Source: JAUIAS01 sp030425395 (GTDB lineage: Bacteria > Pseudomonadota > Alphaproteobacteria > Rhodobacterales > Rhodobacteraceae). From it: a DNA stretch of 64,000 bases. The position numbers and the translations under genes are program-made. Each line of letters begins with the position of its first letter. Within the stretch, counting starts at the first letter, position 1. A model generated the notes under the pieces. The model saw only the letters and a list, made by a program, of their open reading frames with translations, made no database searches and had not been told where the DNA came from. The DNA lies in NCBI GenBank assembly GCA_043553855.1, contig CP121336.1, positions 620,001-684,000 on the forward strand, given 5' to 3'. Positions 17,247 through 24,993 of this stretch are shown piece after piece.

Positions 17247-18513
17247 TTTCGGCCTCCCCGGATGGCAGCACGTGCCATGTCTGGATGCAGTTGTTGTGAT
17301 AGATTGAGTTCAGGCCGCGCACGTCGCGCAGTTGTTCCTTGGTCGGCTGCACATAGCCGGTTTCATCCATCGCGCGGGACTGGAGAAGCATGTCTTCGCC
17401 GTTCCATTCGGTATCAAGATAAAAGCGGGTCAGAGCCATTTTCTCGCCGGGCTTGGCAAGGCGGGCGGTTTCCCATGTCTTGCCACCGTCCTTGGACACG
17501 TCCACGCGGGTGATCGCGCCGTGGCCGGACCATGCCAGACCTGTGATGACCAGCGGGCCCTTGCCGTGCTTGATCGGGCTTTGGGGCGACGGGGATGTGA
17601 CCACGGATTTGGCGTCCATGACCCAGGTCCACTTGCGAGACGTGCCGTCTTCGAGAGTGTCGGTATACTTGGACGTTTCCTCGCGGCTTTCGACGGGGCC
17701 ATCCATGACCTCGATACGACGCAGCCACTTGACCCACATGTTGCCTTCCCAGCCGGGCACAACCAGACGCACGGGATACCCGTGTTCCTTGCGGAGCGCC
17801 TCGCCGTTGGCCTTGAATGCCACCAGAACATCGTCCAGCGCCTTGGCCATCGGGATCGACCGTCCGTTCGAGGACGCATCCGCGCCTTCCACGTAAACCC
17901 ACTTGTCGGCAAGATCGCCCGCGGTATCAAGGCCGGCCTCTTCCAACAGAGTGCGCAGCGGCACACCGGTGTATTCCATGTTGTGGATCATACCGTGTGT
18001 GAACTGCGCGCCATTGAGCTGGGCACCCGCCCATTCCATCCCGGTATTGGCTGCGCATTCGCAGAAATACACGTGGTTTTCGCGCGGGAACCGTTCGAGA
18101 TCGGCATAGGAAAACACCAAAGGTGTATCCACAAGGCCGTTGATCATCAGGCGATAATCTTCCTTGGCCAGCTCGATGGCACCGGAGTGGTGACGCTCGA
18201 ATGCACAGCCCTGCGGCGTGATCGTGCCATCCAGCGCGTGAATGGGCGTGAAGTTGATCGACGAGATCGTATCGGCCGTCAGCCATTCCACGTTGCGGCG
18301 GATGACGTCGGATTCGAACTTGATCGGCAGGCCGTAAGGGCTGGCGTCGACGCCGTCGCCCAGACCGCTTGCCCATTCCTGAACCTCGGTGATCAAGGGA
18401 TCTGGCGTTGCCGCCTTGGCCGCACCTGCGGCCAGCGCGCCTGCACCTGCGGCGGCAGCGCCGCCCAGGAATGCCCGACGCGACGTCGGCAGGCTCTTGA
18501 AGCTCTCTGACAT
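17230..18513 (-). CDS. soxC: SoxC, molybdenum subunit of sulfane dehydrogenase SoxCD
   Basis: 427 residues from ATG 18513 (AAAGGAG about ten bases upstream); an extension to 18546 would overlap the soxB stop. A Tat signal SRRAFLGGAAAAGAGALAAG exports the folded molybdopterin protein. The sulfite-oxidase-type domain carries the candidate Mo-ligand cysteine in YFCECAANTGMEWAG and the dimer domain at the C-terminus (VTSPSPQSPIKHGKGPLVITG onward). It oxidises SoxY-bound sulfane to sulfone. Its presence means no sulfur globules need form. Confidence 0.95.
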   Translation of the reverse strand: MSESFKSLPTSRRAFLGGAAAAGAGALAAGAAKAATPDPLITEVQEWASGLGDGVDASPYGLPIKFESDVIRRNVEWLTADTISSINFTPIHALDGTITPQGCAFERHHSGAIELAKEDYRLMINGLVDTPLVFSYADLERFPRENHVYFCECAANTGMEWAGAQLNGAQFTHGMIHNMEYTGVPLRTLLEEAGLDTAGDLADKWVYVEGADASSNGRSIPMAKALDDVLVAFKANGEALRKEHGYPVRLVVPGWEGNMWVKWLRRIEVMDGPVESREETSKYTDTLEDGTSRKWTWVMDAKSVVTSPSPQSPIKHGKGPLVITGLAWSGHGAITRVDVSKDGGKTWETARLAKPGEKMALTRFYLDTEWNGEDMLLQSRAMDETGYVQPTKEQLRDVRGLNSIYHNNCIQTWHVLPSGEAENVEVS

Positions 18514-18535
18514 GTCAAATGACTCCTTTGGAGAA

Positions 18536-20233
18536 TTATGCGCCAATAACCTTGACGCTGTTGTTCGGTGCCACCGTAACGGTGCCCTGATTGCGAATGT
18601 GGCTTTCGACCACGTCCCAGATCTGCGGACCTTCGGTGCCTTCGTTCACCGATGCCCATCCGGCAACGACATAGGTTTTGGCCGGGTCGATTGCTTCGCC
18701 ATTCTTGAGCAAGGTCATCTCGGTGATGCGCTCGCCCTGCGGCTTGTTGATGTCGATCCGGTAGCCCATGCCGCCGATGCGGACCATGTCTCCGCCCTGT
18801 TGGTAATAAGGATCGGGGTTAAAGATGTTGTCTGCCACGTCTTCGAGGATGATCTTGATGAACTCACCGGTCATTTCGGTGCGGTATGCCTTGCCGTAGC
18901 TCATCGAGGTCACACCAAAGATGTCCTCGCGGGTGATGTCATCACCGGGGATCAGCGATGGCCCCCAACGCACACCGGGCGACATCGCGATATCCGCATC
19001 GCGTTCGGTCAGCAACGCATCGCAGATCAGATCATCCCACGACCCGTTGAAATTGCCGCGGCGATACAGAACGCTGTCTGTTTGACCAATCACTTCGGTC
19101 AGTTGATCCAGATAGGGCGCGCGCTGTTCGTCGATGATCTTGGTCACCACCGGATCGGGTGCGATCACGTCGGCGAAAATCGGGATCAGCTTGTGGCGAA
19201 TTCCCATCATGCGGCCATCGCGCACGTCCAGATCAACGCGGCTCACAAATTTACCGTTAGAGCCCGAAGCAATAATAAAGGTCTGACCGACCTGAACCGG
19301 TTCGGGCAAAGCATCGTGGGTATGACCCGACAGGATCACGTCAATCCCGGTCACGACGCTGGCCATCTTCTTGTCCACGTCAAAGCCGTTGTGGCTGAGC
19401 ACGACAACGACGTCCGCCCCCATGCCGCGCACTTCGTCAACCATGGCCTGCATGTTTTCGTCACGGATACCGAAGGAATACTCGGGGAACATCCAACCGG
19501 GGTTGGCAATCGGCATATAGGGGAATGCTTGACCGATCACCGCGACCTTGGCACCGCCACGGTCAAAGAACTTATATGGTTTGAACAATTCCGCGGGTTC
19601 ATCCCACTCGGCATCAAAGATGTTCTGTCCCAGCGCGGCAAAGGGCAACCCTTCCACAATCTCGGCGACCCGGTCGCTGCCCAGCGTGAATTCCCAATGG
19701 AAGGTCATCGCATCCGGCTTGAGGGCGTTCATCACGTTGACCATGTCCTGGCCTTCGGTGTGATAGCATGTGTAGGATCCGTGCCACGTATCGCCACCAT
19801 CGAGCAACAACGCATCGGGACGGTCTGCCCGGATTGCGTTGATCACGGTGGACATACGGTCAAGCCCGCCGACACGTCCATAACCTTTGGCCAGGGAGGC
19901 AAAGTCATCATAGGTCAGGGCGTAGGCCGACGGGCTGCCGTCTTCGATGCCGTAAGCACGACGGAAATCAGCACCAGTGATGTGGGGCACGGCCCCTCTG
20001 TTGTCGCCGACACCGATATTGATCTCGGGCTCGCGGAAGTAGATGGGCTTCAACTGTCCGTGAATGTCCGTCACGTGGATAAGGGAGATGTTTCCGAACG
20101 TGTCGAACTGCAACAGTTGATCCTGAGTAAGCGACTGCTGCGCGGCAAGTCGTGCCCAGTTACCGAAACCGGAGGACCCAAGGAGCGCAGAGGCTGCCAT
20201 GGACACCTGAAGGAAATCGCGGCGGGAGATCAT
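18536..20233 (-). CDS. soxB: SoxB, thiosulfohydrolase (S-sulfosulfanyl-L-cysteine sulfohydrolase)
   Basis: About 565 residues from ATG 20233, giving a twin-arginine signal MISRRDFLQVSMAASALLG; a GTG nine codons upstream lies inside a palindrome and is less likely. A periplasmic dimanganese enzyme that releases sulfate from SoxY-bound thiosulfate. The metallophosphatase domain has SLIHVTDIHGQLKPIYFRE and VLLSHNGFD, HTHDALPEP; the C-terminal 5'-nucleotidase domain is complete. It starts the soxBCDEF run, downstream of a strong terminator and a palindrome that may bind SoxR. Confidence 0.96.
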   Translation of the reverse strand: MISRRDFLQVSMAASALLGSSGFGNWARLAAQQSLTQDQLLQFDTFGNISLIHVTDIHGQLKPIYFREPEINIGVGDNRGAVPHITGADFRRAYGIEDGSPSAYALTYDDFASLAKGYGRVGGLDRMSTVINAIRADRPDALLLDGGDTWHGSYTCYHTEGQDMVNVMNALKPDAMTFHWEFTLGSDRVAEIVEGLPFAALGQNIFDAEWDEPAELFKPYKFFDRGGAKVAVIGQAFPYMPIANPGWMFPEYSFGIRDENMQAMVDEVRGMGADVVVVLSHNGFDVDKKMASVVTGIDVILSGHTHDALPEPVQVGQTFIIASGSNGKFVSRVDLDVRDGRMMGIRHKLIPIFADVIAPDPVVTKIIDEQRAPYLDQLTEVIGQTDSVLYRRGNFNGSWDDLICDALLTERDADIAMSPGVRWGPSLIPGDDITREDIFGVTSMSYGKAYRTEMTGEFIKIILEDVADNIFNPDPYYQQGGDMVRIGGMGYRIDINKPQGERITEMTLLKNGEAIDPAKTYVVAGWASVNEGTEGPQIWDVVESHIRNQGTVTVAPNNSVKVIGA

Positions 20234-20257
20234 ATGCTGGTTTCCGTTTTGCTTTTC

Positions 20258-20275
20258 CACACATTCGCATGTGTG
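20258..20275. promoter_or_regulatory. Palindrome before soxB, candidate SoxR operator
   Basis: CACACAT-TCGC-ATGTGTG is a perfect 7-4-7 inverted repeat 25 bases before the soxB start. Read on the minus strand it begins with AATTCACA, the half-site also found before soxS/soxV and soxX. It could alternatively act as an mRNA hairpin. Confidence 0.45.
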
Positions 20276-20289
20276 AATTTAATGATAAG

Positions 20290-20326
20290 AAAAAATCCCG
20301 CGCCATGGTTTCACCCAAGGCGCGGG
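20290..20326 (-). terminator. Strong rho-independent terminator after soxA
   Basis: On the minus strand CCCGCGCC, a 14-base loop and GGCGCGGG are followed directly by ATTTTTT. It lies 9 bases after the soxA stop and splits the locus into soxXYZA and soxBCDEF transcription units. Confidence 0.8.
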
Positions 20327-20334
20327 ACCGTGAT

Positions 20335-21183
20335 TTAGTTACGGACGGACGGGCCTTCGACCGAAAGACCGTTGCCGCGGCTGGCGACATAAAGCTCAAG
20401 CGCGATGAACTCTGGGCCACCGGGCTTGAAGGTTTCGGCCCGTGTGTCACGGACGCAGCCTTTGAAACGCGCGTGAACCGTGTTCAGCTTGGCGTTCTTG
20501 AGGCGGTATGTCGGGAAGCCGTTGATCTGGCCTTGGCTCAGGTGATCCGCGCGGATGTAGTTGCCATAGTTTTCTTCATGGCAGCTGGCGCAGGACAGTT
20601 CGAGCTGACCAGTGCGGGTGTAATAGAGCTCTTTGCCCTTTTCCCACGTTTCGGCAACCGGCCCGTCGATGGCCACGTTGACCGGAAGGCCACGCGACTG
20701 CATCGCAATCAGCGCTTCCATGTTTGCCATCGCACCGCTGGTGTATTTCAGAGGTTCGGCACCCATGTTCTCGGTGCGGCAAGCATTGATTTGCATCGCC
20801 ATGGTGCGGACTTCGCCCGCGTCGTCGTTCCACTTGGGATAGACCGCGCGAACGCCGACCATGCTGTCTTCTGGTGCGCCGTGGCAGGATGCACAGGATT
20901 TGTCCTCTGTGCCCGCAACGGTATTCCACGCATCCAGACCTTGATCCGCAAAGATCATGCCCTGGTTTTCAAAGTCGTCCATCTGGAGCGCCTGCGTTTC
21001 GTCCGTGCGGAAATGCCAGCCCGAGATCACCTCGTCCACGTTTTCCATGTGGGCAGGTGCCTTGGCCTTGGTCACCATCTCGATTTCGCCATTGACGACC
21101 AGTTTGTCGTCATCCGCGCCGCCGGCGAACGCGACCGGGGCGGCGACAAGCGCGGCAATCGCTGTCAGTGCCTTGATTTTCAT
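20335..21183 (-). CDS. soxA: SoxA, diheme c-type cytochrome of SoxAX
   Basis: 282 residues with a signal peptide (first 20). Two heme motifs CASCH at 97-101 and 198-202, and the active-site cysteine C243 in RFKGCVRDTRAE that becomes the cysteine persulfide heme ligand. With SoxX it oxidatively couples thiosulfate to the SoxY cysteine. C135 in NACRTENMG is the extra conserved cysteine of diheme-type SoxA. Preceded by a long hairpin after soxZ. Confidence 0.96.
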   Translation of the reverse strand: MKIKALTAIAALVAAPVAFAGGADDDKLVVNGEIEMVTKAKAPAHMENVDEVISGWHFRTDETQALQMDDFENQGMIFADQGLDAWNTVAGTEDKSCASCHGAPEDSMVGVRAVYPKWNDDAGEVRTMAMQINACRTENMGAEPLKYTSGAMANMEALIAMQSRGLPVNVAIDGPVAETWEKGKELYYTRTGQLELSCASCHEENYGNYIRADHLSQGQINGFPTYRLKNAKLNTVHARFKGCVRDTRAETFKPGGPEFIALELYVASRGNGLSVEGPSVRN

Positions 21184-21205
21184 TAATTATTACCTCCCTA
21201 AGGTT

Positions 21206-21232
21206 GCCCTGTCTCGCATAGCGGGACAGGGC
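21206..21232 (-). other. Long hairpin between soxZ and soxA
   Basis: A 12-bp stem with one G-U pair, GCCCTGTCTCGC / GCGGGACAGGGC, and a 3-base loop. There is no U-tract, so it is more likely an mRNA-processing or 3'-end-stabilising element within the soxXYZA transcript than a full terminator. Confidence 0.55.
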
Positions 21233-21240
21233 ATATATGA

Positions 21241-21570
21241 TCAGCTGACAGCGACCGACTTGCTATCTTCATAGACCGAGCCGTCGTCGTCATACCAAGT
21301 GAACTTGAAGTCACCTGCTTCGGGAACAGTGGCGTCGAACTGGAAGTAGGGATTGGTCGAAATCGCCGGCTCCAAGGTCACGTCGAGCACGGACTGGCCG
21401 TTGAATTCGACGGTAAAGCGGTTGATGATGGACCGCGGGATCTTGTTACCGCTTTTGTCCTTGCGCTGACCGCTTTCCATTTTGTGGCTGATGAGCGTCT
21501 TGATCGTGATCGCTTCGCCTGCGGAAGCTTTCTTCGGGACCTTGACGCGGGGTTTAACTCCGGATGCCAT
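21241..21570 (-). CDS. soxZ: SoxZ, sulfur-compound chelating partner of SoxY
   Basis: 109 residues, no signal peptide, as usual; it is exported bound to SoxY. The immunoglobulin-like fold is seen in the conserved start VKPRVKVPKKASAGEAITIK, LISHKMESGQRKD and the C-terminal FKFTWYDDDGSVYEDSKSV. The SoxYZ heterodimer is the carrier on which all sulfur intermediates are processed. Confidence 0.96.
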   Translation of the reverse strand: MASGVKPRVKVPKKASAGEAITIKTLISHKMESGQRKDKSGNKIPRSIINRFTVEFNGQSVLDVTLEPAISTNPYFQFDATVPEAGDFKFTWYDDDGSVYEDSKSVAVS

Positions 21571-21615
21571 GATGCAAACTCCTGATGTCTGTTCGGGAAA
21601 GGTGCGAGCGGGCGA

Positions 21616-22032
21616 TTAGCCGCCGCAGCCCCCGATGGTCACTTTGACGGTGGAAGACGCCTGGGCAAAGCTGCCGTCGGCCATCTTGGCAACCGCGATG
21701 ACGTCCTGCGTGCCGGCAAGGCGGATACGCGTGGACGCGGATTGTGCTGCGGCCAGCGGGCCGAAGTTGAATGTCGCAACACCCGGTGTCGGGTTGCCGG
21801 CGGCCAGAACCATGATCGCGGTTGCGCCGGGGGCGTCAACGCTGATCGGAACGGTGTTGCCGTTTTCGGCGATTTCAGGCGCGGTCAGCGTAACCCCGGT
21901 GTTTGCAACTTCCGCACCACCGGTGAACTCGGCGATTGCGTCTTCTGCTGCGGCGCTGGCGCTGATCGGCAGCATGGTAAGCGCTACGGCCCCTGCCCCC
22001 AACGCGAATGTATCGCGGCGTGAGAATTCCAT
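21616..22032 (-). CDS. soxY: SoxY, sulfur carrier protein
   Basis: 138 residues. Tat signal (FSRRDTFALGAGAVALTML). The swinging arm GGCGG forms the extreme C-terminus, its cysteine being the covalent attachment site for sulfur intermediates. Residues between form the SoxY immunoglobulin-like domain. Lies between soxX and soxZ with about 45-base gaps. Confidence 0.96.
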   Translation of the reverse strand: MEFSRRDTFALGAGAVALTMLPISASAAAEDAIAEFTGGAEVANTGVTLTAPEIAENGNTVPISVDAPGATAIMVLAAGNPTPGVATFNFGPLAAAQSASTRIRLAGTQDVIAVAKMADGSFAQASSTVKVTIGGCGG

Positions 22033-22077
22033 TCTCGGTCTCCTTTTTCAAACTCTCGCAGACGGTTTGGCCTGCGA

Positions 22078-22554
22078 TTACTCCTTGATCGTCATCAGAA
22101 AGGCGACGACGTCTTCAATTTCCTGAGCGGTCAGAAGCGGCGGCAGCATTTCTGACTTGGCCGCTTTGCCCGTGTATCCGTCACCGGGACGGATATATCC
22201 GTTCACCTTGTAGAACGACGGCATCACCGTGCCCTCAAAGGCCATCTTCGCATTGGCGACGATGCCGCGCAGTTCCGCTTCGGTCCAGCGATCTGCAACA
22301 CCGTCCAGCGGCGGGCCGACTTCCCCATGGAACGGCGAATCCTTCAGGACAGTGGTTTCGTGGCAGGCGATGCAATTGCCTTTGCCGCGATTGACCATGA
22401 CCTTGGCGCCATTTTCCGGATTGCCGGGCACGCCGGTCAGCGACTGCTCAACCGCGCCGTATTCGTCATACTTGACGTCCAGCGGCGCAACTTCTCCTGC
22501 CGTGGCGATTCCTGCTGTCAGGATCGCGGTCAGGCTGAGTGCCAATGTTTTCAT
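22078..22554 (-). CDS. soxX: SoxX, monoheme c-type cytochrome of SoxAX
   Basis: 158 residues with a signal peptide. One heme motif CIACH (61-65) and the distal methionine in GTVMPSFYKVNGYIRPG. Electron-accepting subunit of the SoxAX complex. First gene of soxXYZA; a palindrome 92 bases upstream is a candidate SoxR operator. Confidence 0.96.
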   Translation of the reverse strand: MKTLALSLTAILTAGIATAGEVAPLDVKYDEYGAVEQSLTGVPGNPENGAKVMVNRGKGNCIACHETTVLKDSPFHGEVGPPLDGVADRWTEAELRGIVANAKMAFEGTVMPSFYKVNGYIRPGDGYTGKAAKSEMLPPLLTAQEIEDVVAFLMTIKE

Positions 22555-22645
22555 AGTTCCTCCCTTGGGTAACAGAACCGCCGCGCAGCGGTCCTGAGAT
22601 TATTTCATATACCGTAGGCTACTGAGGCGCCTAAACGCAACATCA

Positions 22646-22663
22646 AATTCACTTTTGTGAATT
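22646..22663. promoter_or_regulatory. Palindrome before soxX, candidate SoxR operator
   Basis: AATTCAC-TTTT-GTGAATT, a perfect 7-4-7 inverted repeat in the soxW-soxX gap. In Paracoccus the soxW-soxX intergenic region is bound by SoxR. The half-site matches the one between soxS and soxV here. Confidence 0.6.
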
Positions 22664-22696
22664 ACATGGCAGCCATATTTTTACGCGACCGGCTTT

Positions 22697-23278
22697 TTAG
22701 TCTGTGTTTCCGTCGTTGCGCTCCTGTATGCGCCGCGCGTGATACCTTTGGAAATCTTCACCGTTATCAAGAAGGTAGCGTTCCTCGTTCACCCAGGTGA
22801 ACATATCCAGCGTCGTCCCCAGCGCAAATGCACCCGGCATCACCGCAACTGCAGCCTCAGGTGCCGTTGCCCCCTCCTCTAACTCTTCGGGCAAGAACAG
22901 AATCGTTGGCGTGAACAGAACATTCCATTTGCGCGCCATATCCTTTTCGCTGCGCGCATCGCCGTCGAAATCAATCACCTCAGTGTCGCCGTGCAGGTTC
23001 AGCTGCACCACAAAGAAATTCTCGGAGATGTAGGAATCAAGAACCGGCTGGGGAAACACCTCCTTATGCATCTTGGTGCAATAGATGCAGCCGCGCTGTT
23101 CAAAGAACAGAGCAAGGCGTTTCCCCTCGGCGTTGGCTTCGGCCAGGTCTTCGCGAAGATCCTTGAAGGTATCCCGCATCCACGCGGTCTTGTGCAGGCC
23201 GTCGTCGCCCACCTCGACCGCAGCGGCCGGCAGGGCCAGCGCAAACGAGGTGATCAGTGCTGTTACGAAATGTTTCAT
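22697..23278 (-). CDS. soxW: SoxW, periplasmic thioredoxin
   Basis: 193 residues from ATG 23278 (GGGAGG upstream). Signal peptide MKHFVTALITSFALALPAAA and a thioredoxin-fold domain with redox motif CIYC in EQRGCIYCTKMHKEVFPQ, plus the cis-proline segment FTPTILFL. It receives electrons from SoxV and keeps Sox components, probably SoxY, reduced. It begins 16 bases after the soxV stop. Confidence 0.92.
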   Translation of the reverse strand: MKHFVTALITSFALALPAAAVEVGDDGLHKTAWMRDTFKDLREDLAEANAEGKRLALFFEQRGCIYCTKMHKEVFPQPVLDSYISENFFVVQLNLHGDTEVIDFDGDARSEKDMARKWNVLFTPTILFLPEELEEGATAPEAAVAVMPGAFALGTTLDMFTWVNEERYLLDNGEDFQRYHARRIQERNDGNTD

Positions 23279-23294
23279 CTCAGTCCTCCCTGTT

Positions 23295-24032
23295 TTATCC
23301 GATGGTCGCAAATCCGGGGAACCAGCGGATCATCGCATCCGCGATAAGGTTCACGCCGCCTGTTGCGATCAGTATAGCAAAAATTATCAACATCGCCCCC
23401 ATGCCCTTTTCGACCCATTGAAAAGCGGCGCGATTTCGCTGCACCCAGCCAAGGAACGGTTTGGCAAAGAACGATGCCACGATGAACGGCGCGGTCATTC
23501 CAACGCCATAGACAAAAAGCAACAACCCGCCACGCCAGACATCGCCCATGCCGGACGCGATCATCAGGATCGACGTCAGCGCAGGACCGACACAAGGCGT
23601 CCAGCCAAAGCCAAAGGCCAGACCCATCATGTAAGCCCCGATCATCGTGCTGGGCGCAGCACTGCTTTCCATGCGCGCTTCACGATACAGAAGCGGGATG
23701 CGCACGACGCCCAGAAAATGCAGCCCGAACACCACGAGGATGACAGCCGCGACATAGCTCAACGGTTCAAGATACGGCCCAAACAGCTGGCCCATCGCCG
23801 TGGCCCCCATGCCCAGCAGGACAAAAACACTCGTCACTCCCAGCGCAAAACAGACCGCGGAAACAATCAGACGGCGTTGCGCACCGGGCGCAATCTCGCC
23901 GTCACCGCGCAGTTCCGACATGCTTAAACCACCCATATAAGACAGATAGAATGGCACCATTGGCAGCACGCAAGGCGTAAAAAAGCTCAGCAAACCAGCG
24001 AATAACGCCCCGGCGAAACTGATATCGAACAT
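23295..24032 (-). CDS. soxV: SoxV, CcdA/DsbD-type membrane thiol-electron transporter
   Basis: 245 residues with six predicted membrane helices. The two conserved cysteines sit in LSFFTPCVLPMVPFYLSY and GFGWTPCVGPALTSIL, each with flanking prolines as in CcdA. It moves reductant from cytoplasmic thioredoxin to periplasmic SoxW/SoxS. Divergent from soxS, sharing a regulated promoter region. Confidence 0.94.
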   Translation of the reverse strand: MFDISFAGALFAGLLSFFTPCVLPMVPFYLSYMGGLSMSELRGDGEIAPGAQRRLIVSAVCFALGVTSVFVLLGMGATAMGQLFGPYLEPLSYVAAVILVVFGLHFLGVVRIPLLYREARMESSAAPSTMIGAYMMGLAFGFGWTPCVGPALTSILMIASGMGDVWRGGLLLFVYGVGMTAPFIVASFFAKPFLGWVQRNRAAFQWVEKGMGAMLIIFAILIATGGVNLIADAMIRWFPGFATIG

Positions 24033-24078
24033 GTTGGTCCTCCTGCGCGACCAGCACTTTCGGCGCGCTTGATCAATT

Positions 24079-24097
24079 CACATATTCAGATTATGTG
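24079..24097. promoter_or_regulatory. SoxR operator candidate in the soxV/soxS divergent promoter
   Basis: CACATA-N7-TATGTG, extended on the left to AATTCACATA. It lies 29 bases before the soxS start and 46 before soxV, the equivalent of the known SoxR-bound soxS-soxV region in Paracoccus. Confidence 0.65.
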
Positions 24098-24125
24098 TTA
24101 GAAAATTGCAATCGGAATCTTCTCC

Positions 24126-24497
24126 TTGAAACGCTTCCTCAACCTTTCCTTGCTGTTGTCAGCCTTTTTCGCATTGGCACCTGTTGCCGCTTTGGCGACC
24201 GAACTTGTCATGGTTGACGAGGAAGGCTGCATCTGGTGCCAGCGCTGGGAGGAAGAGATCGGCCCATCCTATCCGAACACAACCGAAGGTGCGTTCGCCC
24301 CACTGCGCAAGATAAACATTCGCGACGTAGCCGACAAAATTGAGATTTCCCGGCGTGTGAACTTTACCCCCACATTCCTTTTGGTAGAAAACGGTCGCGA
24401 ACTGGCCCGACTGGAAGGGTATCCGGGCGAACACTTCTTCTTTCCGTTGCTCGGTGATCTTCTGGGGGAACACACCGCGTTTAAGATGGCCGAATAG
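24126..24497 (+). CDS. soxS: SoxS, periplasmic thioredoxin-like protein
   Basis: 123 residues from a TTG start; no in-frame ATG exists between the operator and the signal peptide (MKRFLNLSLLLSAFFALAPVAALA). The thioredoxin-like domain has CIWC in VDEEGCIWCQRWEEEIG and the cis-proline region NFTPTFLLVENG. SoxS is described in Paracoccus as a reductant that activates the Sox system. It heads the divergent soxS-soxR-soxT operon. Confidence 0.9.
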   Translation: MKRFLNLSLLLSAFFALAPVAALATELVMVDEEGCIWCQRWEEEIGPSYPNTTEGAFAPLRKINIRDVADKIEISRRVNFTPTFLLVENGRELARLEGYPGEHFFFPLLGDLLGEHTAFKMAE

Positions 24498-24580
24498 GCC
24501 TGCCGAAAACCCGACAGAGCATCGCAACGGACGGTGCGACAGCATCCGCCCAAGGGGCGAAGCAGAACAGGACCAGAGAC

Positions 24581-24919
24581 ATGGGGCTTCCTCAGATCAC
24601 TGTCGATATGTCCGAAGACGAACTGGACAAGATCGTCGCCAACGCCACGACCGCGTCGAATTTTCTAAAGGCGATCAGCCACGAAGGCAGGCTGATGATC
24701 CTCTGCCACCTCGTGACAGGCGAAAAATCCGTAACCGAACTCGAAGATCTCCTCTCCGCCAGACAGGCGGCTGTCTCGCAACAACTGTCGCGCCTGCGTC
24801 TTGAGGGTCTCGTGATCCCACGCCGCGAGGGCAAGGCCATTTTCTATCGTCTGGCCGATGAACGACCGAAACGCTTGCTTGAAACGGTTTACGAATTATT
24901 CTGCGCTAACGACGATTGA
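24581..24919 (+). CDS. soxR: SoxR, ArsR-family repressor of sox genes
   Basis: 112 residues. Winged-helix ArsR/SmtB fold: LKAISHEGRLMILCHLVTGE, recognition helix SARQAAVSQQLSRLRLEGLV and wing RREGKAIFYRL. Two cysteines, C42 and C108, match the pair that senses sulfane/persulfide in SoxR-type repressors. Expected to repress the three palindromic sites in this locus until sulfur species modify it. Not related to the redox-cycling iron-sulfur SoxR of enterobacteria. Confidence 0.93.
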   Translation: MGLPQITVDMSEDELDKIVANATTASNFLKAISHEGRLMILCHLVTGEKSVTELEDLLSARQAAVSQQLSRLRLEGLVIPRREGKAIFYRLADERPKRLLETVYELFCANDD

Positions 24920-24993
24920 TCGCCGCAAGAAGCGTGCGGTGATACAGGATCGTGATACAACGATCCTTTGTCGAAGGTTTGGGAGGACCGGCG

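Noticed and set aside
15555..17513. Long open frame antisense to soxD and soxE
   Set aside because: Shadow frame; the opposite strand has signal peptides and heme motifs.
18389..20338. 649-codon open frame antisense to soxB and soxC
   Set aside because: No family features; the minus strand encodes complete Sox enzymes.
24581..24919. soxR as an enterobacterial redox-sensing MerR-type SoxR
   Set aside because: The fold is ArsR-type and there is no iron-sulfur cysteine cluster; the name follows Paracoccus usage.
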